Translations under genes and position numbers: made by a program
Source of the DNA: a virus
DNA: 64,000 nt
Reading direction: 5' to 3' (one strand)
Virus record (IMG/VR): IMGVR_UViG_3300036859_000186
Span: 1 to 64,000 of that record
Part shown: positions 1 to 7,936 of the stretch, piece after piece
Layout: each line of letters opens with the position of its first letter
Position numbering within the stretch: the stretch's first letter is position 1
Notes under the pieces: model-generated
What the model was told of the DNA's origin: nothing
Seen by the model: the letters and a program-made list of their open reading frames with translations, nothing else
Databases searched by the model: none

Positions 1-21
1 TTTTTTTTTGGTCTCTAGACG

Positions 22-411
22 CTAGTCTTCACAAATGTGAAAGCTTGAGGGGTCACTCTTAAGGAACTGAGCAAGCTTCTTATCTTCTAGTCGCTCTTTG
101 ACGTATTCTGCACCGTTGATGTTGAAGATGATTGCAGCAGCATGATCTTCGTCGGTATCACCTTGATACCACTGCATCAGATGTCGAAGGGCTGACTCCT
201 TGAACCGCTCCAGCTCTTCTTGGCCATTACCTTTCAGCCAGTTCCGCTTGCCGTATTTGACGGCACCCTTAGTGAGGTGGATAGCATAACGCTTAAACAT
301 AGGGCCGTCGATTGCAAGAGAGTAATCGATCTTCCCCTCCGTCAGGTCTCGTTTCATGCCGGACGCGAATTCCATACGCTTGCCGCTATCCTTGACCTCA
401 AATTCGTTCAT
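22..411 (-). CDS. MazZ-like dATP/dGTP diphosphohydrolase (DUF5664 family)
   Basis: The 129-residue product matches the DUF5664 pattern (named in Pfam as dATP/dGTP diphosphohydrolase, N-terminal): KYGKRNW at residues 52-58, SALRHLMQW at 73-81 and DEDHAA at 87-92, where the acidic residues and histidines would hold metal. Members hydrolyse purine dNTPs to dNMPs. MazZ supplies dGMP in phages that replace adenine by 2-aminoadenine, but the family also occurs in ordinary phages. It is followed upstream by a second NTP pyrophosphohydrolase (878-1300), so this end of the operon looks like a nucleotide-pool module. No PurZ or DatZ is visible inside the window. Confidence 0.85.
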   Translation of the reverse strand: MNEFEVKDSGKRMEFASGMKRDLTEGKIDYSLAIDGPMFKRYAIHLTKGAVKYGKRNWLKGNGQEELERFKESALRHLMQWYQGDTDEDHAAAIIFNINGAEYVKERLEDKKLAQFLKSDPSSFHICED

Positions 412-419
412 TCTGCCTC

Positions 420-659
420 CTACTTGATGACAACTACCCCATTTCGTTTGCGGGTGACGATGCCCATGCCCTTCACGATGGCACGGGGTTGCCGAGCGGT
501 GTCACCCTTGTAGATAGTCTTGGTTGGAACTTGGCAATCAACCGATCTACATGGGATGCAGCGCCCGTTTGCATGGACAGTCCAGATATCGGGCTGACCC
601 CGCTGCATACCAATGCGATTGAAGTGGTAGAAGAACGACCGAGGCTTAGATGATGACAT
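420..659 (-). CDS. small basic protein, unknown
   Basis: A 79-residue basic product with CIPC and a nearby cysteine (C-x2-C-x4-C). The ATG at 659 is chosen because it overlaps the end of the upstream gene by 14 bases, the spacing typical of this operon; an upstream in-frame ATG would overlap that gene much more. No family recognised. Confidence 0.6.
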   Translation of the reverse strand: MSSSKPRSFFYHFNRIGMQRGQPDIWTVHANGRCIPCRSVDCQVPTKTIYKGDTARQPRAIVKGMGIVTRKRNGVVVIK

Positions 660-897
660 CGCTACCGTCCAGTGTCCATTTTTGAGGAAGCGTATACTCA
701 AGAGCTTCCATGTTAACGCGATAGACCTCAAAGTCAGGAATGAGATCCTTTTCTAAGAGGGCCTGTAAAACATCTTCCTCATCAAGGCTGTGATTTTGAT
801 AGACTAAGCATCCATTTATATAGAGGCCAGTCCAGTCGCTATCCTCAGACTTGACAAGAATGATGCGTGCATCTTGCTTATTTGATGCCGCGGGCAC
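646..897 (-). CDS. hypothetical acidic protein
   Basis: An 83-residue acidic protein. Its start overlaps the end of the MazG-like gene by 20 bases, indicating translational coupling. No recognised domain. Confidence 0.6.
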   Translation of the reverse strand: MPAASNKQDARIILVKSEDSDWTGLYINGCLVYQNHSLDEEDVLQALLEKDLIPDFEVYRVNMEALEYTLPQKWTLDGSDVII

Positions 898-1300
898 CGA
901 ATCGCTCCGTTACTTTACCGAATTCGGGGTGGCGTGATTCTAGCTTCTCTCGGTTGACCTGAAGGACCTCTTCGGGAGTCAGACCCATCAGCTCAACGGT
1001 CTTGAGCCAGTAATACATCACGTCGCCAAGCTCGGAACACACGCTGTCGCGGTAGTTCTTGGCGTCCTTCGTGTGGAAGAAGAACTTCTTGAACTGGTCG
1101 GCGACTTCACCGCTCTCGCCCGCAAGGCCAAGAACAGCATTCATGAGTTCCTTGTCTGTGGTGTCACAGCGCCCGGCGAAATTCCACGAAACGTTAACCA
1201 CTTCGTCTAAGTGGCGTTTCAGCAGGTTGCTCCCCACTGCGTAGCCATTGCCTGTCCTTTCGTCGTTAGTTGACACTCGGCTCTTCCTCCTCTTGGACAA
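878..1300 (-). CDS. MazG-like nucleotide pyrophosphohydrolase
   Basis: 140 residues with the all-alpha NTP pyrophosphatase signature: GLAGESGEVAD at residues 58-68 and ELGDVMYYW at 90-98, giving the two E-x2-E/E-x2-D metal-binding pairs expected in the MazG fold. It would hydrolyse non-canonical or surplus (d)NTPs to the monophosphate and PPi. The start overlaps the upstream gene by 35 bases; a shorter start would remove the first helix. It sits beside the DUF5664 gene, so two different dNTP pyrophosphohydrolases are co-transcribed. Confidence 0.88.
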   Translation of the reverse strand: MSKRRKSRVSTNDERTGNGYAVGSNLLKRHLDEVVNVSWNFAGRCDTTDKELMNAVLGLAGESGEVADQFKKFFFHTKDAKNYRDSVCSELGDVMYYWLKTVELMGLTPEEVLQVNREKLESRHPEFGKVTERFGARGIK

Positions 1301-1496
1301 GTTTACGGACCTTCAGAGATGCAATCTGGATTGCACGGGCAGCGTCGTTGCTGTCCATGAAGGCATACATCATCATTAGGTAGAACTCTTTACCGAACAC
1401 ATCGCCAATCATTTCGATGGTGAGGTCTTGTCCGGCAGCAAGCTGCTCAGATACCGCTTTGAATGCGGCCTTACTCGGATACTTCGTCGTCGCCAT
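1266..1496 (-). CDS. hypothetical protein
   Basis: 76 residues, N-terminally basic and C-terminally acidic, predicted helical. Overlaps both neighbours (26 bases with the upstream small gene), as expected inside a compact early operon. Function unknown. Confidence 0.6.
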   Translation of the reverse strand: MATTKYPSKAAFKAVSEQLAAGQDLTIEMIGDVFGKEFYLMMMYAFMDSNDAARAIQIASLKVRKLVQEEEEPSVN

Positions 1497-1644
1497 CTAG
1501 GGCCTCCAGCTTAAAGGTGACCCAGTCAAGGTCGGTGAGGGTCAGGTCGCCAGTCTCGTCGTCGATAAAGTAGGCGTCCTGTGGCACAGCATTGATGAGT
1601 TCCTGATAATCACGTTCTGTGATCGTAATGATTGTGTGTTCCAT
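1471..1644 (-). CDS. small acidic protein (57 aa)
   Basis: A 57-residue acidic ORF beginning with ATG at 1644. It is preceded by an excellent ribosome-binding site (AGGAGGAGAC then ATG) and ends inside the next gene. Too short for family assignment; the strong Shine-Dalgarno and tight packing support translation. Confidence 0.6.
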   Translation of the reverse strand: MEHTIITITERDYQELINAVPQDAYFIDDETGDLTLTDLDWVTFKLEALDGDDEVSE

Positions 1645-1652
1645 GTCTCCTC

Positions 1653-2276
1653 CTATAGGATTATGAGTTCTGAGTTTATGAGGGCTTCAGTGACAGAGTA
1701 GACAACCTTCAGGCCCTCACGACCCTCCCGGTTGTATGGTGCATCAAACAGGTAGATGTTGTTGGTCGCGTGGAAGTCCTGATTTCCGTTGAAATGGTTG
1801 TCCACCATCCGAATGGTCTCTAGTTTGTCGTCCACAAAGAACTCGATCCCCAAATCCTTGATGAGGGGAAGCTTGTTCTTGTAATCTGACACCACGAGGA
1901 CCGATGGAAACTCCATTCCATGTGCGTAGAGCCACTCCTCAGTCTGATACTTGACCTTTTTGCCTGTCCGCTGAGTGATGAAGCACACATCGTGCTCCTC
2001 AGACAGCTTGTTCAGCTCAAAGAGGTCGTTCTCAGCGTTTGGAGTGGCTCTCAAGTTGGCCCAGAAGGTCGTAGAGGGGTGGATAACTTCGTCCCAAGCC
2101 CTCTTGACCAGTTCCTGACCGTAGTAGCGCTTGTCCCAGTCCCATTCTTGTGGGAACTTGGGATCTTCGGCCCATCCAGCAGGTAGTTGGTCCCGTCCGG
2201 CGAGTTCTTTGAGAACTCCAGCGTGCCCCCAGGTGAAATCCGCGAGCACGCCGTCGATATCAATTGCTAGCTTAAT
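1653..2276 (-). CDS. HAD-superfamily 5'-nucleotidase-like phosphatase with ATT start
   Basis: The sequence holds all HAD signatures: DIDGVLADF (motif I, nucleophile Asp), FITQRTG (motif II Thr), a lysine in the segment after LVVSDYK, and FFVDDK (motif IV), resembling deoxyribonucleotidases. The first canonical start in frame is the GTG at 2249, but it lies inside motif I and would delete the catalytic aspartates. The coding frame continues upstream to an ATT at 2276, with GGAG seven bases before it, giving a 207-residue protein starting (M)KLAIDIDGV. ATC one codon earlier is the alternative. The gene is therefore called with a non-canonical start. Probable role: dNMP turnover. Confidence 0.8.
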   Translation of the reverse strand: MKLAIDIDGVLADFTWGHAGVLKELAGRDQLPAGWAEDPKFPQEWDWDKRYYGQELVKRAWDEVIHPSTTFWANLRATPNAENDLFELNKLSEEHDVCFITQRTGKKVKYQTEEWLYAHGMEFPSVLVVSDYKNKLPLIKDLGIEFFVDDKLETIRMVDNHFNGNQDFHATNNIYLFDAPYNREGREGLKVVYSVTEALINSELIIL

Positions 2277-2291
2277 GATCGGACTCCTTTC

Positions 2292-2525
2292 CTAGATAGC
2301 ACGATACAAAGTTCTCTTGTGTAAAACATTTGGTGTGGCTTTGTCTAAACGGGCTTCCTCTTTGTCAAGTGCTGCCATTGCAGACTCAAGAGAACCATAA
2401 TCGTTTACATACTCCCAATAATTATTCTTGGCATTAAAACACTGAATAACGAACACAGCAGTTTTGTCAATGCTCTGTTTTCTTATGACCCGATAGCATC
2501 CAGCAATAGTACGATCAACTCCCAT
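2292..2525 (-). CDS. hypothetical protein
   Basis: 77 residues of mixed alpha/beta character with an ATG preceded by a GAGGAGAC ribosome-binding site. No recognised family. Confidence 0.65.
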   Translation of the reverse strand: MGVDRTIAGCYRVIRKQSIDKTAVFVIQCFNAKNNYWEYVNDYGSLESAMAALDKEEARLDKATPNVLHKRTLYRAI

Positions 2526-2540
2526 ATTGTCTCCTCTTCT

Positions 2541-2711
2541 CTAATGCAGCAAACCCCATCGTTGTCTAATGAGATAGTTTTCGCTATGTTTGCCTGTCAA
2601 CATGTATTGTGCGGCTGGGCAGAGTTGTTCGTGCTTGAGCTTTTCTTCTTCGGTTGAAAACGATGCCCCACAGATTGCCTGATGTTCACACTTTAGTGCA
2701 TCTGACCCCAT
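2541..2711 (-). CDS. small zinc-finger-like protein (56 aa)
   Basis: A 56-residue ORF starting at the ATG at 2711, overlapping the polymerase stop by 19 bases (GAGG six bases upstream). It carries C-x5-C and H-x3-C spacings (Cys8, Cys14, His27, Cys31), suggesting a single zinc-binding finger. It fills what otherwise looks like a 150-base gap. Confidence 0.5.
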   Translation of the reverse strand: MGSDALKCEHQAICGASFSTEEEKLKHEQLCPAAQYMLTGKHSENYLIRQRWGLLH

Positions 2712-5488
2712 CTGTAACCTCGTTTGGCCTCAGTGAGAATGTTTAGGCATGGTCCCATGTCATAGGAGGCTGGTAGGGCTAGCTCTGGAATGGGTTTCTC
2801 CATTTCTTCCAGCATAACAGCATCCACGCGGTCTGTCAACTCTTCAGGCACTTCTGTGAACAGCTCATCATGGATGAGGAGTCGCAGATACTGTCCGGCC
2901 TCTTCAAAGCGGTCAAAGTAGAGCCTCAGCATGGCCTCTTTGATGATACCAGCCGCTGTGGACTGTGGCCCGAAAGCAATGACCTTGTTAGCGTCGGGTC
3001 CAGGCTCCTTTTGCCACTCTCCCCCCACTTTCTCCCAATCGTAAACGCGGGAGAATCTGTGAACGTAGCCGAATGGGTTTCGGACGAAGCCGTCCTTGTC
3101 TGCTTGGGCCAGAACATCCTTGTGCCACTGCTTGATGCCGGGGAACAGTTCAAAGTAGACCCCCATAACCCGACCAACAAGGGCCACATTATATGAGATA
3201 CCCGTTTCTAGCAGGATCTTCTCGGCTGCGCCCTTTGGACCCTGCATGAAGTTGGCCCCGTGGACCAAATGTTTATAGAGACTGTTACGATCCTTCTTGA
3301 ACTCGCTTTTAATCTCCCCTAAACGCTTGGCTAGCTTATGATCGTCCCACGAAAGGAGGGGTAGATCGTTCGCACTGATACGCCCATCCAGCTGATGCAG
3401 CGCATATGCAGTATAGAAGCTGTGGACATCCATCTTCGCAAGCCGGATATAATCCTTTAGCCTTGCAAAGTAACCCACCAAGACGGCCTCGATACCCGAG
3501 TAGTCCCTAGCCAGGAATATGTGACCTGGACGAGCCACAATCATGTTACGAATGATTGAGTTACGATCATCTGGCCCTGCAGGACGCGGCAGCTGTTGAA
3601 GGGGTGGATTTTGACATGCCGAACGCAGCGTGCTTGGATTATGGGTAAAAGTTGGCTTGATCACACCATCTTTATCCGTAGTGAGTCCGCCACGTATCCT
3701 CCCATTTTCTGTGATCCCAATGTATTTGCTCAGTAGGCCCTGAACTTGGCGGTGTTCGAGGATGAAAGGATACATGCGGTCCTCAGGATACTTCTTGAGC
3801 AGCCGTAGGATGGCCTTCTCATCGAACGTGATGGTGCCCTTCTTCGCGTCTCGGATGGCTTGGTGCTTGACTGCCTTCTGATACGACTGCATGGCCTTGT
3901 TGGAGATTTTGAACTCCAACGGCTTGGCCCAGAACTCCTTGGTGACCTCAATTTCGAGCTTGTCAGCCCCCAAACATGGGTTCTCGGGCTCGCCAGCCTT
4001 CAGTTTCTTCTTCCCAATCGACTTAAAATGGGCCGCTTTGGGCTCTGGAAGGCCGCAGGAGCGACAACCGGGGACCACAACGACTTGAACCACCTTTTGA
4101 AGGCCGTCCGTCGATTTGGGGGTCTTCTTGTAGACTTTGACCTTCCTCACTTCGTTGGGAAGGACGGCTTCCATGCTCTCTTTGATACCAACTAGCTCAG
4201 CAGCTAGCTTCGTCTCAGCCTCATCACGCATCTGACGGTCGAGGAGGACGCCCTGAGAGCGCATGTAAGCGAAGATTTTGTTAAGTTGGATGACATGCCG
4301 GTCAAAGACGTGCCATAGGTCGTTGTTCTTTAGGTCCTCTCTTATGCCAACGTAATTACGTAGCGCCATGTCGGCGTCTTTTGCGTTGTAAAAGGCTGGC
4401 TCAGAGTCTGCGAGGTGCTTCCACATCGAAGAATTTTGAGCGTAGAAAGGTGTGACGAATCCAAGAGCCTTTGGTAGCGACGTGTTAAGGACGTGCCACG
4501 CCAGCATTCCGTCAATAGAGATACCATTGAAGGGCATTTGTGCACGAACGCGTGGATCGTCGTAGTTTTCGTTGTTCCACCCCAGCTTAGCGACGTTTGA
4601 CGTGAAAAGTCGCTCAATATGGGGGATATATTCAGCAGTCCAGGGAACCGAAACAGTGGATGATGGACGATACGAAAAGGAACATCGGAGGATCGTGTAA
4701 TCGTCATCGGACTCCTTGCTTACGGTTTCCTCATCCTTCCCCTTCTTGAAGGGAGTCTCAATATCGTATGAGAGGACGATTTCCGACTCGTCATGGCCCT
4801 CAATGATGCCTAGGAACGTGTCGACCCACGCTCCGAAGTCCTTAGGTTGGGGATCGAGGGAGTATTCGATCTTCTCGTGCTCGTAACCACGTTCGGCAAT
4901 CTCCACCGCACGCTTTGCGGCGAACTGCAAGACGGGAATCAGGTGATTGTAGCCCCTAATGAGGTATGCCGGATGGTAGGTGGCGACGACCCATGCCTCA
5001 TACTTCTGGGACCACATCGGATAGTTGATGTAGTCGTGCTTGAAGAACGGATCTTTGGGATCTTCGAACCCCATGATCCGCATGAACGCAGTTTTGCCCA
5101 GGGTCAGGATGGTGAAGGTCCGACCGTTGGCTTTGGCGGCCTCGCGGGCGCGTGCGTTATCAGCGTCTAGATTCGGGGCACAGTGCTTAATGCAGACTCG
5201 CTCCCAGGGCATCCCCGACAGCTTGTTGTTCGGAGGGCGGCACTTCAGGACGTTCGAAATGGTGAAGTGCTCCCTTTTGAGGCCCACCCGGTTAAGGGCG
5301 TTGAAGAGATAGTGGCCGGACTTGCCCACGAAGGCCATGCCAGCCTTCTCTTCATTCTCACCAAGGGCCTCCCCAACGATCATGACGCCGTATGAGCCAT
5401 CTCCGTCGGGAAAAGAAAAGCCCACCTTCTGACCGTAGGGCGGTTCAAAAAGTGGGCAACCTTCGCAAGTTTTAGGTTTCGGTATCAT
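2693..5488 (-). CDS. uracil-DNA glycosylase / family A DNA polymerase fusion
   Basis: 931 residues in three parts. Residues 1-190 resemble family-4 uracil-DNA glycosylase: Cys8, Cys11, Cys83 and Cys99/103 for the Fe-S cluster, GEALGENEEKAG and FVGKSG for base binding. Next comes a 3'-5' exonuclease with DIET, NxxxD-like and YxxxD-like motifs, so proofreading looks intact. The C-terminal polymerase has motif A (RDYSGIE), an O-helix of HGANF type, and motif C (HDE). A Cys-rich insert (CRSCG...C) interrupts the thumb region. In the O-helix, histidine stands where Pol I has the dNTP-contacting lysine, a variant I believe also occurs in other phage enzymes. It is the likely replicative polymerase. 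Confidence 0.93.
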   Translation of the reverse strand: MIPKPKTCEGCPLFEPPYGQKVGFSFPDGDGSYGVMIVGEALGENEEKAGMAFVGKSGHYLFNALNRVGLKREHFTISNVLKCRPPNNKLSGMPWERVCIKHCAPNLDADNARAREAAKANGRTFTILTLGKTAFMRIMGFEDPKDPFFKHDYINYPMWSQKYEAWVVATYHPAYLIRGYNHLIPVLQFAAKRAVEIAERGYEHEKIEYSLDPQPKDFGAWVDTFLGIIEGHDESEIVLSYDIETPFKKGKDEETVSKESDDDYTILRCSFSYRPSSTVSVPWTAEYIPHIERLFTSNVAKLGWNNENYDDPRVRAQMPFNGISIDGMLAWHVLNTSLPKALGFVTPFYAQNSSMWKHLADSEPAFYNAKDADMALRNYVGIREDLKNNDLWHVFDRHVIQLNKIFAYMRSQGVLLDRQMRDEAETKLAAELVGIKESMEAVLPNEVRKVKVYKKTPKSTDGLQKVVQVVVVPGCRSCGLPEPKAAHFKSIGKKKLKAGEPENPCLGADKLEIEVTKEFWAKPLEFKISNKAMQSYQKAVKHQAIRDAKKGTITFDEKAILRLLKKYPEDRMYPFILEHRQVQGLLSKYIGITENGRIRGGLTTDKDGVIKPTFTHNPSTLRSACQNPPLQQLPRPAGPDDRNSIIRNMIVARPGHIFLARDYSGIEAVLVGYFARLKDYIRLAKMDVHSFYTAYALHQLDGRISANDLPLLSWDDHKLAKRLGEIKSEFKKDRNSLYKHLVHGANFMQGPKGAAEKILLETGISYNVALVGRVMGVYFELFPGIKQWHKDVLAQADKDGFVRNPFGYVHRFSRVYDWEKVGGEWQKEPGPDANKVIAFGPQSTAAGIIKEAMLRLYFDRFEEAGQYLRLLIHDELFTEVPEELTDRVDAVMLEEMEKPIPELALPASYDMGPCLNILTEAKRGYRWGQMH

Positions 5489-5912
5489 CTGACCTCTTGT
5501 AAGTTTTCCAGTATTCGTGTAGATACGACTTCATATACGCTTTTCTGTTTGGTCGTAAATGTCTCGGGACTGGATTCTGAGGGTGATGAATATAAGCATG
5601 CTTTACCATATCCACGCACTCTAGATTGGCAATTTCATTATTAGTGAAATCACCATCTTTATGATGGATATGGTGTCCTGGAGGAATCGGGCCGTGGATT
5701 CTGATCCAAATCTTTCGGGCCTGTGCTCGACAAGTTCGCCAGTGTGTTGTAGCCTTTAAAGGCTTAGCTAGCCGTATTGCTTCTGATCTAGAGCGACAAT
5801 GTCCCTTACAAATTCTGTGAATTGTAGATTTGCCATAACCAGTTTGAGCAGCAATTTGCCTTGTGCTTAAACCTTGTTCGTATAGCTTTAGAATATCAGG
5901 TTTTGGAATCAT
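5472..5912 (-). CDS. HNH homing endonuclease with N-terminal HTH
   Basis: 146 residues: an N-terminal resolvase-like helix-turn-helix (about residues 10-40) followed by an HNH core with HHIHHKDGD and the downstream N...NLE segment. It lies exactly between the macro-domain gene and the polymerase and overlaps both by 17 bases. Its first five residues (MIPKP) are the same as those of the polymerase, because the junction is duplicated (see repeat at 5474). It is more A+T-rich than its neighbours, consistent with recent insertion. Confidence 0.85.
   Translation of the reverse strand: MIPKPDILKLYEQGLSTRQIAAQTGYGKSTIHRICKGHCRSRSEAIRLAKPLKATTHWRTCRAQARKIWIRIHGPIPPGHHIHHKDGDFTNNEIANLECVDMVKHAYIHHPQNPVPRHLRPNRKAYMKSYLHEYWKTYKRSDDTET
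5474..5488 (-). repeat. imperfect direct repeat flanking the HNH gene (partner 5898-5912)
   Basis: ATGATACCGAAACCT at the polymerase start and ATGATTCCAAAACCT at the HNH start (5898-5912) match at 13 of 15 bases. The two differences are synonymous third-codon positions in the MIPKP reading frame. Read as a target-junction duplication that let the inserted gene take over the old overlap while the polymerase kept its own start. Confidence 0.7.
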
Positions 5913-6330
5913 TCGGGAAGTCTATGACGTGGACGTTATCCGGTAGATTGTAGAGGAAAGGTTGAATCTCTTTCCAGGTGCGACCCCCATTCCCACATCC
6001 GGGCCGGGGCATCACATACGTTTTGTCTTGTTCTAGCTGGGCCATGAACTCGCCCACCGAACGCTCTATAAGGTCCAGGTTAGCTCGCTCATACCAGTGA
6101 TGCTTCACCGGAAAGGTGAAAAGTCTCTGCGGGGTGAACTTGTGGACATGGTTTCCATGTCTTAGAATGCGTTCACCAAGCCATGTGGGGAACTTGGGAT
6201 ACATTTTGGCTGCCTCTTTAGCACAGCCACGCCCCATCACGCATTCACCATTCGTTTTGATGGTGCCGTTGGTCGTAATGACCCGCCAATCAGCAGGATA
6301 GGTCCACAGATTCCCCTTAACTTCGATCAT
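5896..6330 (-). CDS. macro-domain protein (ADP-ribose binding/hydrolysis-like)
   Basis: 144 residues starting at the ATG that overlaps the upstream stop as ATGA. TNGECVMGRGCAKEA (substrate loop) and RPGCGNGG (phosphate loop) are the macro-domain signatures, closest in style to Poa1p/DUF-type phage macro domains. Such domains bind or remove ADP-ribose from proteins, nucleic acids or ADP-ribose-1''-phosphate. In a phage this could counter host ADP-ribosylation defences or serve NAD metabolism; the sequence does not tell which. Confidence 0.8.
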   Translation of the reverse strand: MIEVKGNLWTYPADWRVITTNGTIKTNGECVMGRGCAKEAAKMYPKFPTWLGERILRHGNHVHKFTPQRLFTFPVKHHWYERANLDLIERSVGEFMAQLEQDKTYVMPRPGCGNGGRTWKEIQPFLYNLPDNVHVIDFPNDSKT

Positions 6331-6605
6331 TCGAGCCCCCACAGTCGCTTGACCCTCTTAACACATCCCATTGGGATAGTGTGGACGATACCGAAGGTGT
6401 CATCGAAAGTTGGAGATTGTTTCTGCACTAGGACGATGTAGTCGTCGGTCTGTTTGAAGACGTAGCCGACGGAACGGCAGATAGCGATCTTGTATTCCTT
6501 CTCGACCTCTTCGCGGGTCATCCAGCCCTGATTTTGGGTGGTAATGTCTTCCCATTCGACCTCTACTAGACGCTTCAGAGGGAATTTAGCCTTCTCCGGG
6601 TTCAT
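6327..6605 (-). CDS. hypothetical protein
   Basis: 92 residues from an ATG that overlaps the methylase stop as ATGA. Mixed alpha/beta, no recognised domain; coupled to the methylase and the macro-domain gene. Confidence 0.65.
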   Translation of the reverse strand: MNPEKAKFPLKRLVEVEWEDITTQNQGWMTREEVEKEYKIAICRSVGYVFKQTDDYIVLVQKQSPTFDDTFGIVHTIPMGCVKRVKRLWGLE

Positions 6606-7090
6606 TCGTTTCTCCAATCCCAGACCGAATACCCACCGGGTATGTCTGGTCCGTAGAGAAGGATTGCACAGTCTTTCGGGTAGGGGTCAGAGGCCCCCAC
6701 AAATGTCGGTCGTCCGTTCAGGAATAGGACATGCGCGACGTTGTGAACATGGTCCCGCCACCAGTTTGAACCAACAGCGGCTGGGACGAGCATGACGACG
6801 TGGGCTGCATTGTTCTCAACCTCAGCCATGGCTTTGAGGGTCCAAGGGGCGATACGGCCGAAGGGTGGGTTACAGTAGGCCCACCCATAGCCAACTGTCC
6901 ATCGCTGAACTAGGCTGTTCAATTGCTCGTCATAGAACATCGGTGCCACGGCGTTCTTGGTGTCCGCTGCTAGGTCTATGGTGAAGTCCTCAATACCCAA
7001 GCGGCGTTTGATTGCCCTGAGGAGTATGGGAGGGGTGCAATAGTCCTGTTTGGACTTACCCGGTTTCTGACGAGGGAAACTTTTAGCCAC
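6602..7090 (-). CDS. Dam-type DNA N6-adenine methyltransferase
   Basis: Phage Dam family (PF05869 type): DYCTPP near the N-terminus, FTIDLAAD for the SAM pocket, YCNPPFG as catalytic motif IV, and VPAAVGSNWW. Start taken as GTG at 7090 because GAGG lies eight bases upstream; a TTG six bases further out is possible. Likely self-methylates phage DNA against host restriction. It overlaps the end of the LAGLIDADG gene by eight bases. Confidence 0.88.
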   Translation of the reverse strand: MAKSFPRQKPGKSKQDYCTPPILLRAIKRRLGIEDFTIDLAADTKNAVAPMFYDEQLNSLVQRWTVGYGWAYCNPPFGRIAPWTLKAMAEVENNAAHVVMLVPAAVGSNWWRDHVHNVAHVLFLNGRPTFVGASDPYPKDCAILLYGPDIPGGYSVWDWRNE

Positions 7091-7544
7091 CAACAATTCC
7101 TCTCTGATTAAGCTGTTTCATGCTGTTATATATCTGTGACTGATCATCATGCTCTTCTACAGATAATCCAACTGATCCAGTTCGTCTTCCATGCTTGTCT
7201 AGGTATGATAACAACAATATAGCTCTATCTCGTTTCAACCTTAAATATGGAAAGATTGGAACTAGAACTTTACGTATTTGTTGACCCCAAACAGTCCAGC
7301 TATAACCTTGCTTGCGGTTAGAAGCATTCATCTTTTTAGCACGTATAGATCCTACACTAAAATACTCTTGCAAATCCTTTAGTAGTTGAAGATCAGTATT
7401 GCTGACATCTAGATATGGACAAAATCTGAACCCTATTTTAGAGGTTTTACTCTTGTGTCTGGTGATAGTAAGACACCCTTCCCCATCAATTATACCTGCA
7501 ACGTATGCATGACATAATTCTTTTTGACGAGGCATCGTTGACAT
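7083..7544 (-). CDS. LAGLIDADG homing endonuclease
   Basis: 153 residues with a single LAGLIDADG helix (AGIIDGEGC near residue 16), so it would act as a homodimer. A+T-rich relative to the neighbours. Its stop codon falls eight bases inside the methylase gene, the same arrangement as the other endonuclease genes here. Confidence 0.85.
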   Translation of the reverse strand: MSTMPRQKELCHAYVAGIIDGEGCLTITRHKSKTSKIGFRFCPYLDVSNTDLQLLKDLQEYFSVGSIRAKKMNASNRKQGYSWTVWGQQIRKVLVPIFPYLRLKRDRAILLLSYLDKHGRRTGSVGLSVEEHDDQSQIYNSMKQLNQRGIVGG

Positions 7545-7547
7545 AGC

Positions 7548-7832
7548 TTAGTTCAGTGTGATTTTGGGGTCGTTGGGGTCGCCCACGATTGGGCCGTTCA
7601 TGACCTCTGCACCATGCAGGATCAACACGATGAACTGAGAGACTTCTTGCACCTTCTCTTGAAGCTCTTGCGGGGTGATTTCCGGCTTCATTGAGATTAG
7701 GATCATGGAGATAAGTGCCATCAGCGCATGAGCCATGGGGACCCCATCAAGCACGTCATCGACGCGCATGATGATTTCGCCAATTTCCTTGCCTGTTGCT
7801 GATGTTCTGATAAGTGTTGGTGTATCGCTCAT
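7548..7832 (-). CDS. hypothetical helical protein
   Basis: 94 residues from the ATG at 7832 (GGAAAGG five bases upstream); an in-frame ATG at 7856 with AAGGG upstream is an equally possible start. Central part is methionine/isoleucine-rich and hydrophobic, the rest helical. Unknown function. Confidence 0.6.
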   Translation of the reverse strand: MSDTPTLIRTSATGKEIGEIIMRVDDVLDGVPMAHALMALISMILISMKPEITPQELQEKVQEVSQFIVLILHGAEVMNGPIVGDPNDPKITLN

Positions 7833-7876
7833 TAGAGCCTTTCCAAAGGGGTTCATATTCGCCCTTAAATAAGGAT

Positions 7877-7913
7877 GCCCGGCATTGCACCGGGCTGAGG
7901 GTTTCTAAACCCT
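7877..7913 (-). other. two adjacent stem-loops between genes
   Basis: GCCCGG/CCGGGC (6 bp, 7-base loop) and AGGGTTT/AAACCCT lie side by side downstream of the 7937-8530 gene. Neither is followed by a clear U-run, so they may be mRNA-stabilising or weakly terminating. Confidence 0.45.
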
Positions 7914-7936
7914 TAAGTCTTTCTTGATGGGGTGTT

